In this document: positions 52,201-63,637 of the stretch, in pieces
Numbering within the stretch: the first letter of the stretch is position 1
How the letters are laid out: each line of letters starts with the position of its first letter
Assembly: GCF_016097555.1 (NCBI RefSeq)
Contig: NC_054701.1
Span: forward strand, 36,609,492 to 36,673,491
DNA length: 64,000 nucleotides
Source: Gigantopelta aegis
Taxonomy: Eukaryota; Mollusca; Gastropoda; Neomphalida; Peltospiridae
Reading direction: 5' to 3'
Made by a program: the position numbers and the translations under genes
Notes under the pieces: model-generated
What the model saw: the letters and a program-made list of their open reading frames with translations, nothing else
Database searches by the model: none
Told to the model about the DNA's origin: nothing

Positions 52201-55200
52201 GGAAACCCGCTGTCGCCACTTCATGGGCTACTCTTTTTGATTAGCAGCAAGGGATCTTTTATATGCACCATCCCACAGACAGAATAACACATACCACGGC
52301 CTTTGATATACCAGTCGTAGTGCACTGGCTGGAGCGAGAAATAGCCCAATGGGCCCACTGACGGGGATCGATCCCAAACCGACCGCGCATCAAGCGAACA
52401 CTATACCACTGGGCTACGTCCCGCCCTCACACGGGGTGGGATTTAGCTTTGTAGAGTGCTCGCTTGAGGCACTTTTGTCGCAGGATCCATTTAGCTGAAT
52501 GTTTTTTCTCTCGTTCCAACCAATGCACCACAACTTGTCAAATACTGGTATGTGCTTTCCTGTCTGTGGGAAAGTGCATATAAAAGATCCCTTGCTGCAT
52601 GAGGAAAAATGTAGCGGGTTTCCTCTGATGATTACAAGTCAGAATTACCAAATGTTTGACATCCACTAACCGATGATTAATTAATCATTGTGCTCTATTG
52701 GTGCCGTTAAATAAAACAAACTTTAAACTTTTATTTAATCACATTTTCCATATTGCTAAACTTTTTTCTGCTGGTAAAATTGATTTCAACACTAAAATGC
52801 ATTAACATTTACTCGCGTATAACTGATGTATTCCCAAGATATAATAAAACTCATTTCATAATTTCATAAACCTTGCTTTTTATGAGCACATATTTTATGA
52901 TAATAATACAAATCATATTCACAAATGAAACTTGTAGATGTATCGAAAAACGCGTATGCGCCGAGTGTAACAGCTCTTGATATACATGTACTACTACACT
53001 GGATTCTGGACCCGTGCTTATAACACCTTTAGAGTCCAGACTCAATCTTTAATGACTTCACACGCAATTTGTATGGTGTTGCCATGACCCTCGCGTCTCA
53101 GACTTTATTAGAGTCTTGAGTCTTGACTCTAAAATGTTTATAAGCACCAGGCCTGTTCCATAATCATAAACATCTATCATTGTATCAATAAAGACTGTTC
53201 CAAAACCTGTAGCCGTCCGTGTATCTGATGTAGTTGAGACACCATCATTTAAAATAGCCGTGATAAGTGATCCATTGTACTTCAAGGTTGCTTCTAGGAT
53301 AACCAATTTCTGCAAAAAGATTATCTTATTTAGAATAGTTTTGATAAAGAAAACTTAAACATTCAATAAAAATAAAGAATTAGTATATAATCACAAATGC
53401 ACAAAATAGCAAAGGTGTAAACAATGAGTAATTTAATGGTTTATAAAAGCTTGGGTCGGTTCCTTTAGCAGAACTGAATTTTGAATTCAAACATATCGGG
53501 TAAATCCAGGAGGTAAAAATGGATACTTGTCTAGCTGTTTTTTTAGTTTTTTTTAAAAACTAATCATACATTTGTTTTACATTAGACTAATTTGAGCACA
53601 CCTTTGCATCAGAATCCTGTTCCAGAATTGGTCACTGGCGATGCCAGAGGGTAAATCAGAGATGGGCGTGCCTGAACCTTCAGTGGATATGGGCGCGTTA
53701 ATACAGTTCCTATACCCAGCAGAATCAAGTGCAATTTTGCTTTCAACAAAAAGTAGACAAAAACAATTGTTCGACCTGGGCCCGTGCTTATAAAACTTAA
53801 AGTCTAGACTTTAAAGCGGCAGTATCCGGAATATTGTTATTATTTAAAGGGACATTCCTGAGTTTGCTACATTGTAAGATGTTTCCGACTAATAAAATAT
53901 TTCTACGATTAAACTTACATATTAAATATATGTTCTTGTTTAGAATATAAGTGTCTGTATATTTAATGTGTTTCTGGTCGTCTTAATATTTGTAAGAAGC
54001 CCAAACTGGATTTTGTCTTCAAATAATTTCGTACGTACGAAAACATATATTTTAGAAAATAAAATGAATTTTAACCTTGTACAAATATTAGAACGATCAG
54101 ACACACGTTTGATATACAGACATTAATATATTATGCAGAAAAAATATATTTGATATGTAATTACAATCGTTAAAAAGTCTCTGTTAGTCGATAACATCTT
54201 TAAAATTGCAGCAAACTCAGGAATGTCCCTTTAAGCATATAGAACAGAAAATCCAATTACGTTTGGTGCATATATGACACCGCACTCCGCATTAGTTCCA
54301 CTACGCTGGCTTATCTAAGTCAAAAACAAAACCAGTATTTCGAAAATGGGACACTTTTGACGGGCTCCTACCGATCTCGGTTTTCATTGGCTTATCACAA
54401 GTGTGGAATTCCCCAACAAGAGACCACGCGAGATTTCGCATTTTTTAAAACAAATGTAACTGCCTTGATTGAGGGGTAGTCTCATATCTCCAAAACATAT
54501 TTATATCCATAGAGGTATGGTGAGGGATTTGCCTTGAAATTTTGACAGTGGCCAGCTGTTGGCATACGCGTTACATGTAAGGGGGTGTTACTAATTACGT
54601 AACGCTCTAGGAGTAGAGGATGAGGGTACTGTGTTGATTTACGTAACATTTTTCAAGACTATATGTTATTTTTATTCATTATTTAGACCTAAAAAGGTGT
54701 TTTTTGGAAATGCGCGGTCAGTCTAGGATCGATCCCCATCGGCGGGTATATAAAAGACCATGGTATGTGATATCCTGTCTGTGGGATGGTACATTAAACG
54801 ATCCCTTGCTAACAAAAAAATGTAGCGGGTTTTCAAGGCGCGTGTGCCGGGATTTCACCGGGGTTGGGGTTATAGACTGTGTTGAGCGAAGTTTATATGG
54901 GGTCATGCTCCCCCAGAAAATACATTTCAATTTTTTTTAAGCTTGGGCAAGTAAGAGTTTCGACCTCCAATACCCTCCCCCTGCACATGCACCCGATTCC
55001 TCTCTAAGATTATATGTCAAAATTACCAAATGTTAGACATCCAAAAGCAGATGGAAGGAAGGATAGGATGTTTTATTTAACGACGCACTCAGCACATTTT
55101 ATTTACGGTTGTATGGCGTCGGATGATTATTAAATCAATGTGCTCTAACTTTGATGTCGTTAAACACGCACCCCCCCCCACCCCACCCCCTCCAACTTTA

Positions 55201-58200
55201 CCCTTTCTATTTGAATTTGTCGATTTTAACACGTAAAATTAAGAAGTGAAAACGTTCATTGTCTACTTTAGTATATTTTATTTTTAAAAATATATACATG
55301 ATTAATGTGTTACTAGTATACAAACCAAACTTTGAAAGTTCTACTAACACTTTATAAAATATTAATTCTGAAATAGGAAGGTACGATTGTCGATAATACA
55401 TTGTCAAGATCAAACCGGTTTTAACGAAAGACTCTAGTACCGTATCCTCAACCGAACGTTCTTCGTACAGCGCAAGATTTCTCTTTTAATTTTTTGAGAC
55501 GAACCCTACAATTTGAAATCGGCAAACGCATGTGTTAACTGAAACTGACAACAGGCTGTCGTTTGTGCTTTGCCGAGCTATGGCGGCACAGGCGACGAAT
55601 CAAGCGTATACGTTTGACGATCTCCATTCACAGCAAACACACACGAGTTTTTTAAAAGTGCATTTGAGCTTGTATTTCATATTTGTACATGATGTTATAA
55701 TATGGTAACCAGAGAATGTAACTTTAATAAAGTCCAGACTTTAACGTAATGTTATTTGAATGGCGTTGCCATGACGCTGAAGTCTGGACTTTATTAAAGT
55801 CTAGACTTTAAGGTTTATAAGCACGGGGTCTGCTCCCCTAATGTGCACTAAGATAACTTACAGGTCCAGTTAGTAACAGAGACTGTGGTGTGACGTCATT
55901 TGCCGTCTGCAACTGGAACCCTATATCGACGAACGACGAATCTGCGATGTTGTCGGCCACGCTGAGTTTGAACGAGGGGCCATCTTGGTCCGTGCACCCG
56001 TCGTTGTGAATCAGAACTTGGGGTGGTCCAGATATCAGGGAGGATTGAGCCTGAAACCGGACTTGCAGAGCGAAGTGTTCTTTGAACTCGATGCTGGACA
56101 AGCCTGGCACCAGGACGTAGCCGAAGCCGCTGAAGAGCGCTGTCGAGTCGTCGGGGAAGGTGAGGAATGGAGAGGCGTCGGCGCTGAACTTCTGTGTTGA
56201 GATGTCGGACGTCGTTTTGTTGTCGAATGGAATGTGAAGGAATGCTGGGCAGGCAGCAACTGAAAAACAGCAAATTGGTTGGTATCCAAGAAGCCCGAGT
56301 TATGTGACTGTAAGAGAGCTAGACGGACATTTGGACAGTTATCATGCTCTCTAACCGCCAGAGGCCAATCTATATCAATATTGCGCAATTTCTACCTACC
56401 AACAGTAGTCAAAGATTCCCGTTCTAATACAAAAACATTCCTGTGTTTGACGTTATATACCTTTACATCGATAATGTTCGAGCTCCCTGATAAAAGAAGT
56501 CACATATCAATCACTAATACAATCACTAATACACACACCACAGGAAGAAACCCGTCAATAAATACGTATTTAACAGGAACATTATTATTATTATTATTTT
56601 ATTTTAATTTTATTTTTTTACAAGTTTTATTGCCAGGCCCCTGTTTACAATTAGAACAACACATGCCAAGGGTAAAACATGGGTTGTGTACATAAAAATA
56701 ATAAAACAACATAATATAATACTTTAGGGTACTGGCTAACAGGAACATTATTGAAAGGGGGAGTGTTTGAACTCTTGGGATAAAAGCAGGTTAATACCTA
56801 TCAAACAAACGAAAGGGGGTGCTGTCGGGTTTCAAATTAATTGCATTTAATTAGTGTCCATTGCAGAGAGTAAAGTCCATCTCATTACTGACAACACTTG
56901 GTCAATGTCCTTTAAAATAAATAAACTTTTTTGCAGCTAGAAAATATTTTCACCACAGTAGTGATTGGTGAAGATTTAACACAATATACATAATGACTGC
57001 AATTGATCTGCTTATCACAATAGTCTCAACATTTAGTCAGTGTTCATTACAACAGTCATTCATATTAGTCACCATATTCTACTATGAGCCCGTGTTAAAT
57101 CACCTTGGTTTGCACTAGAGTCATCCTGGTGGCAGCCGCAAGTCGGTAAGTGGAACACGGTGCCTCGTGGACATGGCACGTCCTGGTAACCAAGCCCCGT
57201 CACAAACGTCTGGTAGAATCCCGCGCCCTTGGACGACACCAGGAAGAAGCAGGGAACTGGACAAAAATACAAATAAAAGATCACTCGACGTTAGCGGAAC
57301 TAGGACTGGGTCATTAGTGGAGGCAAGCTCAAAAGTAAAGTAATTTTAAACAAAACTGAAATAACGATTACAACAAATAATAAAGAAACTGAAAAAAAAA
57401 AAATTCTAGCTGAAACAGCCACCGAGTTATGAATGTTAAATTCTGAAACATCTGCCATCTTGAAAAAAGTCCGGCCTTTTTTTTTTTTTTGGCACACACT
57501 TTTGACGCTGTTATCAAGTGGTTCCGTACTCACAACACCCTAATGATCATTTCTAGCCATGAGAACTAATGTTATCTTTCTGTGACCACCTACTAAAAAA
57601 CTAAGCCTTTTTATGGTGTTTTCAGGACTATAGTGTTTGTGCAAAGGATAGGTAAACGCATTCTATCAAAATTAAAAAATATATATTAACTGTGTCATCT
57701 AAAACAGACAAACTGAAAAATAAGACCCAGACTCCATTGCCATTCACGACACACAGTACATATATAATTTTATGTATTCATAATTTTTCTTCTATATACT
57801 GTAGAACAAAATAACAAAATGTAAAAAGAAGTGCATAACACTTTGAAAAAAAAGGTTTAAAGTTTGTTTTGTTTAACGACACCACTAGAGCACATTGAGA
57901 GAAACAATCCGCTACGTTTTTCCATTAGTAGCAAGGGATATTTTATATGCACTACCCCACAGACAGAATAGCACATACCACGAACTTTGTCGTGGTGCAC
58001 TGGATAGAATGAGATACACACTTTGAAAATTCAATCTAAATTGTTCTGAATGACTGAATAAATGAATGAATGATTGAATGTTTAATGACACCCCAACACA
58101 CAAATTCATCCTGAAGATAAAAAAATATATATTATTTTGTAATTTGTTACGTTTTTGCTTTTCAATGATCAAGTTTATTACGTAAGAAACATATAAGGTA

Positions 58201-61200
58201 AGTAAACAAGTATCCTTCTTTTTACATCGTGACATCAAAGTTGTTTTACAAAAATCACTCTCGTGATGTCGCATTCCCAGTCTGGAGCTCCACGCTGTAA
58301 GACGTGTTTGTTTCGCGTGTGCACACTGCACGAGCTTTCGTGTGCTCGACTTGGGGGTCCTTCATTTCGTTGTTTTTGTCAGCGAAAAGAAGTTTTGTAC
58401 TGGGATGTATGCGGCCATTGGAACTGATTGAACGCTGGAACGCTTCTCGTTTCGACAGCCTGCACCACCAAGTTGGATTCTTTTTTAGCGAGATTCCTTG
58501 CCGCCACGTCATTTCTCCGTCTGACTGTCGACTTGGTTTTTTTCGTGACTCGTATGACGGCCATTCTGCAGAACGCCACGGTTGGTTGTTCGCGTTTAGT
58601 CTCTACATGTCCGAGCCTGTCCTAGCAGCACTGGAATATTGACCGCCCCACTCTAAGAAGAAATAGGAAGCGGGGTCGGCCCTACTACTCTTTTTCTAGA
58701 CTTTACCTTGCTTTATAGTGATACCATCTCGTATCCTCCGGAGTCGGGCCCGTCCGCACCACTATACCACACCATGACGACTGGACTATACCCTAGTCTG
58801 ATACTCTCTCTCGTTCAGACGGATCCGGCTTCTCAAGATCTGTATTTCAGCACAGCACTACACCTTCAACGTCTATCGACTGTCAATCTAGGGGTTTTCT
58901 TGACGGGATGCAACCCATCTCGTCCCTTTAAGCTGTGCACCCAAACGGCCTTAACGAGGCCACACGCGTGGACATATCGATCGGACTTTAAACTTTTAGA
59001 TCTGCGTTCAAAAGTTTATGTCGAAATTACTTCTTTTTTAAAAATATTATTAAATAGTCCGATCCTCTCTTCTTTCTCTTATTTAATTTTGGACTGTCCT
59101 TCTAAAATGCTCCAAATTATATAAATATTCGGCCGAGCAGTCAATTCTTTTTATTTTTGGCTTGTAATCTTTTTATTTTTTTTATTTATTCTATTAACCT
59201 TTTTACTAATTGCTATTTTCAAAATTCTGCCCATTTTCACCCCCCCCCCCCCCCCCCCCCCCCCCTCCATCCCGAGTCAGGCCACCGATCGTATCGGAGG
59301 TCGGACTCGGGATGGGCGTGTTCGAAACCCTAGTGGTATATGGGCACGTTAAACTAGTTATCATCATCATCGTGATGTTGCGTTCCAAAATGACTCATTG
59401 ATACACATCGGCTATAACTGTATCTACAAAATCGATTGTTAAAGGGACATTCCTGAGTTTACTGCACTGTAAGATGTTTCCGAAAAATGAAATATTTCTA
59501 CGATTAAACTTTCATATTAAATACATTTTCTTGTTTAGAATATCTGTGTCTGTATATTCAATGTGTTTCTGGTCGTCTTAATATTTGTAAAAAGCTCAAA
59601 CCGGATTTTGTCTTTTAGGAAATAAAATGAAAATTAACCTAGTACAAATATTAGAACGATCAGAAACACGTTTAATATACAGCCATTAATATTTTATGCC
59701 AAAAACAAATATTTGATATGTAATTACAATCGTTAAAAAGTATCTGTTAGTCGATAACATCTTTAAAATTGCAGCAAACTCAGGAATGTCCCTTTAACCT
59801 ATATTAAATTGTATATGGCTTAACAAAAAATGTTAACAATGATACTAACTGTCAGTAGGCGATGCTTCGACTCCAGGGCACGTGTCGGAGCACTGTGACC
59901 CACTGTCGGTCTGACACCCGGCCCCTTCCACATACAACTCTCCCACGGGACAACACCTAGGCTGGGAGATTTGGTTGGCACACGTCCAGTAGGTGTTGCA
60001 CTGTATGGTGTACGGAAACTGGGTGTTGTCAGCCTGGCCTCTGCATGGATCTAACAAGGTATAACGGTTCTAACATGAAACTATTTAGTGTATTTTGTCC
60101 TTTATGAGATTTAAAGACAATATATAAGTGAATACGATACATTAGAAGAAGCCATATATCCACCAATTTTTATAATTCACAGATAGAACATCTAAATATT
60201 TCTAAACGCAGAACTGGGCATTCTTCGAGCCAGGTTCAGGTTATACATGTATACTAAAACGCAAAAGAAACGCAGGTTCTCATTAAATTGGATATAAAAT
60301 ATTAAAAAAACAAAACGAAATGAAGATTTCAACATTTATTTTGGAGCTACACCAATTCGGCACACATTGGTGTTGGAAATGTTTGATTGAATTCCTTTTT
60401 GGCTATTGTTTCATGTCATAAAGTAGGGTGGGGGTCCATGTTAAAAATGTGAAAGAGACGACCTGTAGCATTGTCAAAGTCAGTATCGCGTGTGACCACC
60501 CTGGGCATTCAAACAGGCAGTGCAACGTCTCCTCATTGAGTTGACAAGCCGTTGAAAGAATGCCTGAGGGAGTGAGTTCCATTCATGGACCAATGCTGCC
60601 TCCAGCGCCTGCATATTCTGAGGTTGTCCGCGAGCCTGAAGGCGACGTCCGATTTCATCCCAGACGTGTTCGATAGGCGCCATGTCCGGTGATAAGGCTG
60701 GCCACGGCAACGTTGGGATGTTGTGCTGAGCCAGCAACGCCTGTGTTGCCCTGGCAGTGTGCGGCCTGGCATTGTCTTGCTGCAGCAAGCGCACACGTGG
60801 GTGAGCGGCAAAGAAGGGAACGACGTGATTGTTGATGACGTCATTTTGGTACACGGCGGCATTAACGCGTTGTCTGAACACATGAAGTTGTGTTCTGTGG
60901 TTGAATGAGAACCCACCCCACACCATCACACTACCCCCGCCCCATCGGTCGGCCTGCAGAACGCAGCAGTCGGAGTAACGTTCATGTCGACGTCGCCATA
61001 CTCGGATTCGGCCATCAGCGTTGGAAAGATTGTAACGGCTCTCATCAGTAAACAGAACTTGTTGCCACTGGCCACGTCGCCATCTTTGATGTTGTTGCGC
61101 CCACTGTTGACGTTGTTGGCGGTGCCGAGGGGTCAATATTGGTCCCACATAAGGACGGCGGTTACGGAGTCCTGCTGCCCTCAGACGGCGTCGGACGGTA

Positions 61201-63637
61201 TCGGCGGACACTGGACCACGTGGACCACGCACCTGGTGAGCGGTGTTAGCTGCTGGCAGCATCCGATTCCTAAGGTGGGTCACCCGGATGTACCGGTCTA
61301 GGGCTGCGGTTGTCACCCTCGGGCGGCCGGTGCGTGGTCGATCGTTCACAGATCCAGTGATTTGGTGACGTTGAGAAAGGCGTGCGATTGTCGAAACATG
61401 ACATCCCAATTGTCTGGCTACAGCAGTACGGGTCTGTCCGGCTTGCAACATCCCGATGGCCATCCCTCGCTGGAGTTGCGTCAGTCGCGGCATTTTTAAA
61501 ATGTGATTCTGTTGTCTGTCACTACTCAAATTGAATTTATGCGATTAAATCCAGGTGTGTAGGCTTTATAAGCATTTCAATGAGTGTGTTTGCACTGGAT
61601 TCATGATACGGATGATCCAGCACGTGCAAACAACGTGTTTTGAGAATTCGTGACGTCACACAGGTAATGAAATTGACACGCAGGTGGGACTGCGGTGTGG
61701 GTGTGTGCCATGTCCTTTAACACAGTTGAGGTTCAATTCCACCAAAGATACTGCTTTACAAAGTGCAATTCTTTCGCATTTTCAGGACCTGCGTTTCTTT
61801 TGCGTTTTAGTATATAAAGAAAAACTGTTTGTGAAAATGTTCAAGTGCAATAAATGTCACGTTTTAAATGCAATTTATCAACATCTCTTAAGAGATCACC
61901 TTCAGTTGCTTTAGAAAATAAAATGTCAATTCGACAAACCAAATCAGTCTATCAATGCTATATACCATTCAAATATGTTCAAATTAAAATTTTAAAAAAT
62001 CCTCATTTTAAAATAAACTTTTTATTACATTTTGGTGGAGGTTGTTTTGGGGTGTTTGTCGTTGTTGTTGTTTTTTGGCTTGTTTTTTTCTGTTGCTTTG
62101 TTTTTGTTTCTTTGTTGGGTTTTGGGTTTTGGGTTTTTTCTAGACCTTTTTTCCTTTGTTATTGTTTTTTTAATATTTAAAATTTATAAGATACGTATTT
62201 TAAAATCCCACTTTTTTCCAATAAAATAAGTTCAGTCAACTGAAAATTATTTCGGACACCTACCACAGTCGCTGGCGACAGGCACGACGCACGCCCTGAG
62301 GGTGGAGCTCCACACGGACCCAAACGAGCAGAACTTGACGGTGAACGTCAGCGAGACGTCGTTGGTGTAACACTGAACGAACCGCGCACAGTCGCCCGAA
62401 TACGACATATGGCTGTTGCCGTTCAAGTAGTTCCCGGAAAGACACGACGCTGAAAGGGATAGAAAAAAAAAAAAAAAAAAAAAAAAATGGTTATCCTATA
62501 ATCAGATGGATGTATGGATGGACGGATGGACGGTCGTATGCAAGTATGCACTGATTGATGGATGGATGGATGGATGGATAGCCCATAGCTAGGATTATTT
62601 GGTGGGGGCTGGGGGATGGGGCAGATAAATTCGTACGAATGAGCATTGGAGGGACAAGACACTAGGGGGTCCGGGAAATTTTGAAATCTTGAGGCTCTGA
62701 AATACCATTTTGTAGCCACTTCAGGGAGGTTATATACTTAAAACCCTTTTTACGATTTTCTTTAAGTTACAAATATTTTTACTTTATATAAATGCCCCCC
62801 CCCCCCCCCCCCCATCTAGGTACGGCTCTGGATGGACGGACGGACGAGCTAAAGGCGACACCACACGATACGAGTGCCTCGTGCGAGAATAGTCGATTAC
62901 GATTTCATTGGTTGCCATGCAATCGGATATTTTTGTAAGAAACACTCATAGGGCCTATCGTGTGGCCTCGCCTTAAAGTTCAGGAAAACTTCTCGATGGA
63001 ATACAGAATGGCATAGATTTATTAAAACAAAATACCTAACTGTACAGTAAACTGATAATATATATTGAAACAATTTGAAAACAATAGGAATAGCACAATT
63101 AACCTGTCCGTGGAAATAACGTTTTATTGAGAGAAGAAACCTGCTGTCGCCACTTCATGGGCTATTCTTTTCAATTAGCAGCAAGGGATATTTTATATGC
63201 ACCATCCTACAGACAGGGTAGTATATACCACGGCCTTTGATATACCAGTCGTGGTGCACAGGCTGGAACGAGAAATAGCCCAATGGGCCTACCGACGGGG
63301 ATCAAACCCAGACCGACCGCGCTTAGAGCGGGCGCTTTACCACTGAGCTACATTCCGCCCCTGTTCCATCAAAAGCTAGGGATCTTTTATATACACTTTC
63401 CCGCACAGGACGGCACATACCACAACCCTTGGTGTACCAAACATGACGAAATTTCCATCCGTGAGACTCACCAAGTACTTGAGAAGATGTTGGGATATTT
63501 TTCGACGAAGCAAACACTACCGGTCCAAGTTGCGTTGTGGGTAAAGTTGGTGTTGTGGTGGTGATGGCGGTGGTGATGACGTCCACCACGTCGTCATCTG
63601 TTGCGTTATTTGGTGGCTGACATTTGTACAGACGAAC
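49244..63637 (-). CDS. Pif/BMSP-like shell-matrix protein, 3' part (Thr-rich linker, 2x CBM14, LamG-like)
   Basis: Eight phase-matched exons: 63637-63472, 62449-62264, 60050-59850, 57256-57104, 56259-55862, 53309-53153, 51805-51720 and 49279-49244 (stop TAA). In order they encode: a linker with LYKCQPPNN and a run of Thr/Pro; a six-Cys CBM14 domain; a second CBM14 domain; a Cys-containing spacer (VPCPRGTVFHLPTCGC); then a concanavalin/laminin-G-like domain over four exons. The last includes FKEHFALQVRFQ, PQVLIHNDGCTDQDG, TLKYNGSLITAILNDGV, IKLQSHGLNIGSGLCASYPA then FKGLVDD, and VKVFVCKNPPI at the end. CBM14 repeats followed by LamG at the C-terminus is the layout of Pif and BMSP, secreted chitin/mineral-associated shell proteins; a VWA domain would be expected upstream, outside the window. 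AATAAA lies near 49187. Exon 6 lacks a GT donor where a MITE abuts. Calling it Pif-like rests on architecture only. Confidence 0.78.
49570..49718. repeat. Long imperfect hairpin in the last intron of the Pif-like gene
   Basis: Arms of about 70 bp begin ATTGACCGCAATTGTTTTTT and end CTAATTGCGGTCAAAT around a short GCGTAGA loop. Internal sub-palindromes GGTTCATGCAAGTATGAACC and GGTTCATACATGCATGAACC are present. Probably a small MITE. Confidence 0.75.
49861..51345 (-). mobile_element. Unclassified retroelement-like sequence, minus copy
   Basis: On the minus strand, frames with Arg/Pro-rich, compositionally biased sequence begin near 51345 (VSYTGSRASVTLVYGDAIVP). They reach IRAVSGPDYGTVVSTLL before stopping at about 50457, interrupted by poly-G/C tracts and stops. 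About 600 bases of non-coding tail follow, ending TCTAGTGGTATATGAGCATG then TTAAA. The segment 50455-50215 is shared with 58940-59165 on the other strand. Conserved 3' tails below divergent upstream parts fit non-LTR elements, but I see no RT motif and do not assign a family. Confidence 0.45.
51577..51660. repeat. Foldback MITE (GGGCCCCGTTCCACG type)
   Basis: Inverted CCCTAAGATCAACTTAAGTG and the AAGATCGCTTCGTGGAACGG end, about 55 bases from exon 7 of the Pif-like gene (51720). Confidence 0.75.
52070..52738. repeat. Full-length SINE 1b (-) inserted in a SINE with divergent head (+)
   Basis: 52092-52427 is a minus-strand 1b copy. The host (52428-52738) resumes with GTGGGATTTAGC... and the 1a-type centre and tail. 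TCACACGGGG plus YGGG (about 14 bp) flanks the insert on both sides, a TPRT-style duplication. Confidence 0.8.
53008..53152. mobile_element. MITE (GTGCTTATAA ends) abutting exon 6 of the Pif-like gene
   Basis: A 140-150-bp element with inverted ends CCCGTGCTTATAAC and TTTATAAGCACCAGG and inner words GAGTCCAGACT, CACACGCAATTTGTATGG and GAGTCTTGAGTC. It starts exactly where the coding frame of exon 6 should meet its donor. Related pieces lie at 53779-53820 and 55736-55838, and at about 320-420 and 2960-3035. Confidence 0.65.
53848..54230 (-). mobile_element. TTAA-flanked MITE, copy 4
   Basis: 383 bp, TTAA at 53844-53847 and 54231-54234, ends AGGGACATTCCTGAGTTTGC / GCAAACTCAGGAATGTCCCT. It lies in an intron of the Pif-like gene. 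Confidence 0.88.
54235..55735. repeat. Pif-like gene intron 5: mosaic SINE debris
   Basis: 54706-54838 and 55000-55170 are parts of a plus-strand family-1a SINE, split by unrelated sequence (54838-54995) and by a minus-strand 1b tail (about 55055-55125). The remainder shows no exon. Confidence 0.55.
57857..58020 (-). repeat. SINE family 1a fragment
   Basis: Reverse-complement tail AAGTTTGTTTTGTTTAACGA followed by an internal deletion and the centre ATATGCACTACCCCACAGAC. Lies in the Pif-like gene intron between exons 3 and 4. Confidence 0.75.
58250..59380 (+). mobile_element. Unclassified retroelement-like sequence, plus copy
   Basis: From about 58935 (CGGCCTTAACGAGGCCACAC) to 59165 it matches the reverse complement of 50215-50455. 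The far end CTAGTGGTATATGGGCACGT then TAAACTAGTTATCATCATCATC is a typical poly-ATC retroposon terminus. A further relative of that tail lies at about 53636-53700. A 26-base poly-C run lies at 59241-59266. Upstream frames (58300-58700) are short and unassigned. Confidence 0.45.
59443..59793 (-). mobile_element. TTAA-flanked MITE, copy 5 (shortened)
   Basis: 351 bp with TTAA at 59439-59442 and 59794-59797. The central CGTACGTACG region is deleted relative to other copies. Partner of 28886-29269. Confidence 0.85.
60252..61812 (-). mobile_element. Tc1-type DNA transposon, copy 2, complete, with known empty site
   Basis: 1561 bp, TIRs as in copy 1, TA at 60250-60251 and 61813-61814. The flanks GGTTATACATG-TA and TA-TAAAGAAAAACTG rejoin to give exactly the uninterrupted sequence found (inverted) at about 28430-28455, with one TA lost. 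It sits in the intron between the two CBM14 exons, on the same strand as the host gene. Confidence 0.97.
60480..61529 (-). CDS. Tc1/mariner-superfamily transposase (DD34E), intact, second copy
   Basis: A 349-aa protein identical to the one at 8000-9049 except for one residue near the C-terminus (NAQGGHTRY here, NVQGGHTRY there). All hallmarks are retained: N-terminal HTH, GRPR at 68-71, D162, D252 and E287 (DD34E) and the WGGGSVMVWGG box. Open along its full length, with complete TIRs on both sides. It is transcribed in the same direction as the Pif-like gene that hosts it, so it could in principle ride in that pre-mRNA. Whether either copy is expressed cannot be told from sequence. Confidence 0.93.
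   Translation of the reverse strand: MSSDRQQNHILKMPRLTQLQRGMAIGMLQAGQTRTAVARQLGCHVSTIARLSQRHQITGSVNDRPRTGRPRVTTAALDRYIRVTHLRNRMLPAANTAHQVRGPRGPVSADTVRRRLRAAGLRNRRPYVGPILTPRHRQQRQQWAQQHQRWRRGQWQQVLFTDESRYNLSNADGRIRVWRRRHERYSDCCVLQADRWGGGSVMVWGGFSFNHRTQLHVFRQRVNAAVYQNDVINNHVVPFFAAHPRVRLLQQDNARPHTARATQALLAQHNIPTLPWPALSPDMAPIEHVWDEIGRRLQARGQPQNMQALEAALVHEWNSLPQAFFQRLVNSMRRRCTACLNAQGGHTRY
62586..63124. other. Intron of the Pif-like gene, repeat debris
   Basis: A poly-C run at about 62795-62813 followed by ATCTAGGTACGGCTCTGG resembles the right end of the hAT-like element at 9361-9405. No exon is seen. Confidence 0.45.
63125..63445 (-). repeat. SINE family 1b (tail-less) plus second fragment
   Basis: 63125-63361 runs from AGAAACCTGCTGTCGCCACT to the head GAGCTACATTCCGCCCC. 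63365-63440 is another centre fragment. Both lie just downstream of the linker exon of the Pif-like gene. Confidence 0.75.

Larger units (their letters stand above)
59439..62585 (-). repeat. Inverted segmental duplicate, copy B (of 27661-29273)
   Basis: Counterpart of copy A in the Pif-like gene. It runs from the TTAA at 59439 to the GATG microsatellite at about 62550-62585 and is longer because of the Tc1 insertion at 60252-61812. Confidence 0.9.
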
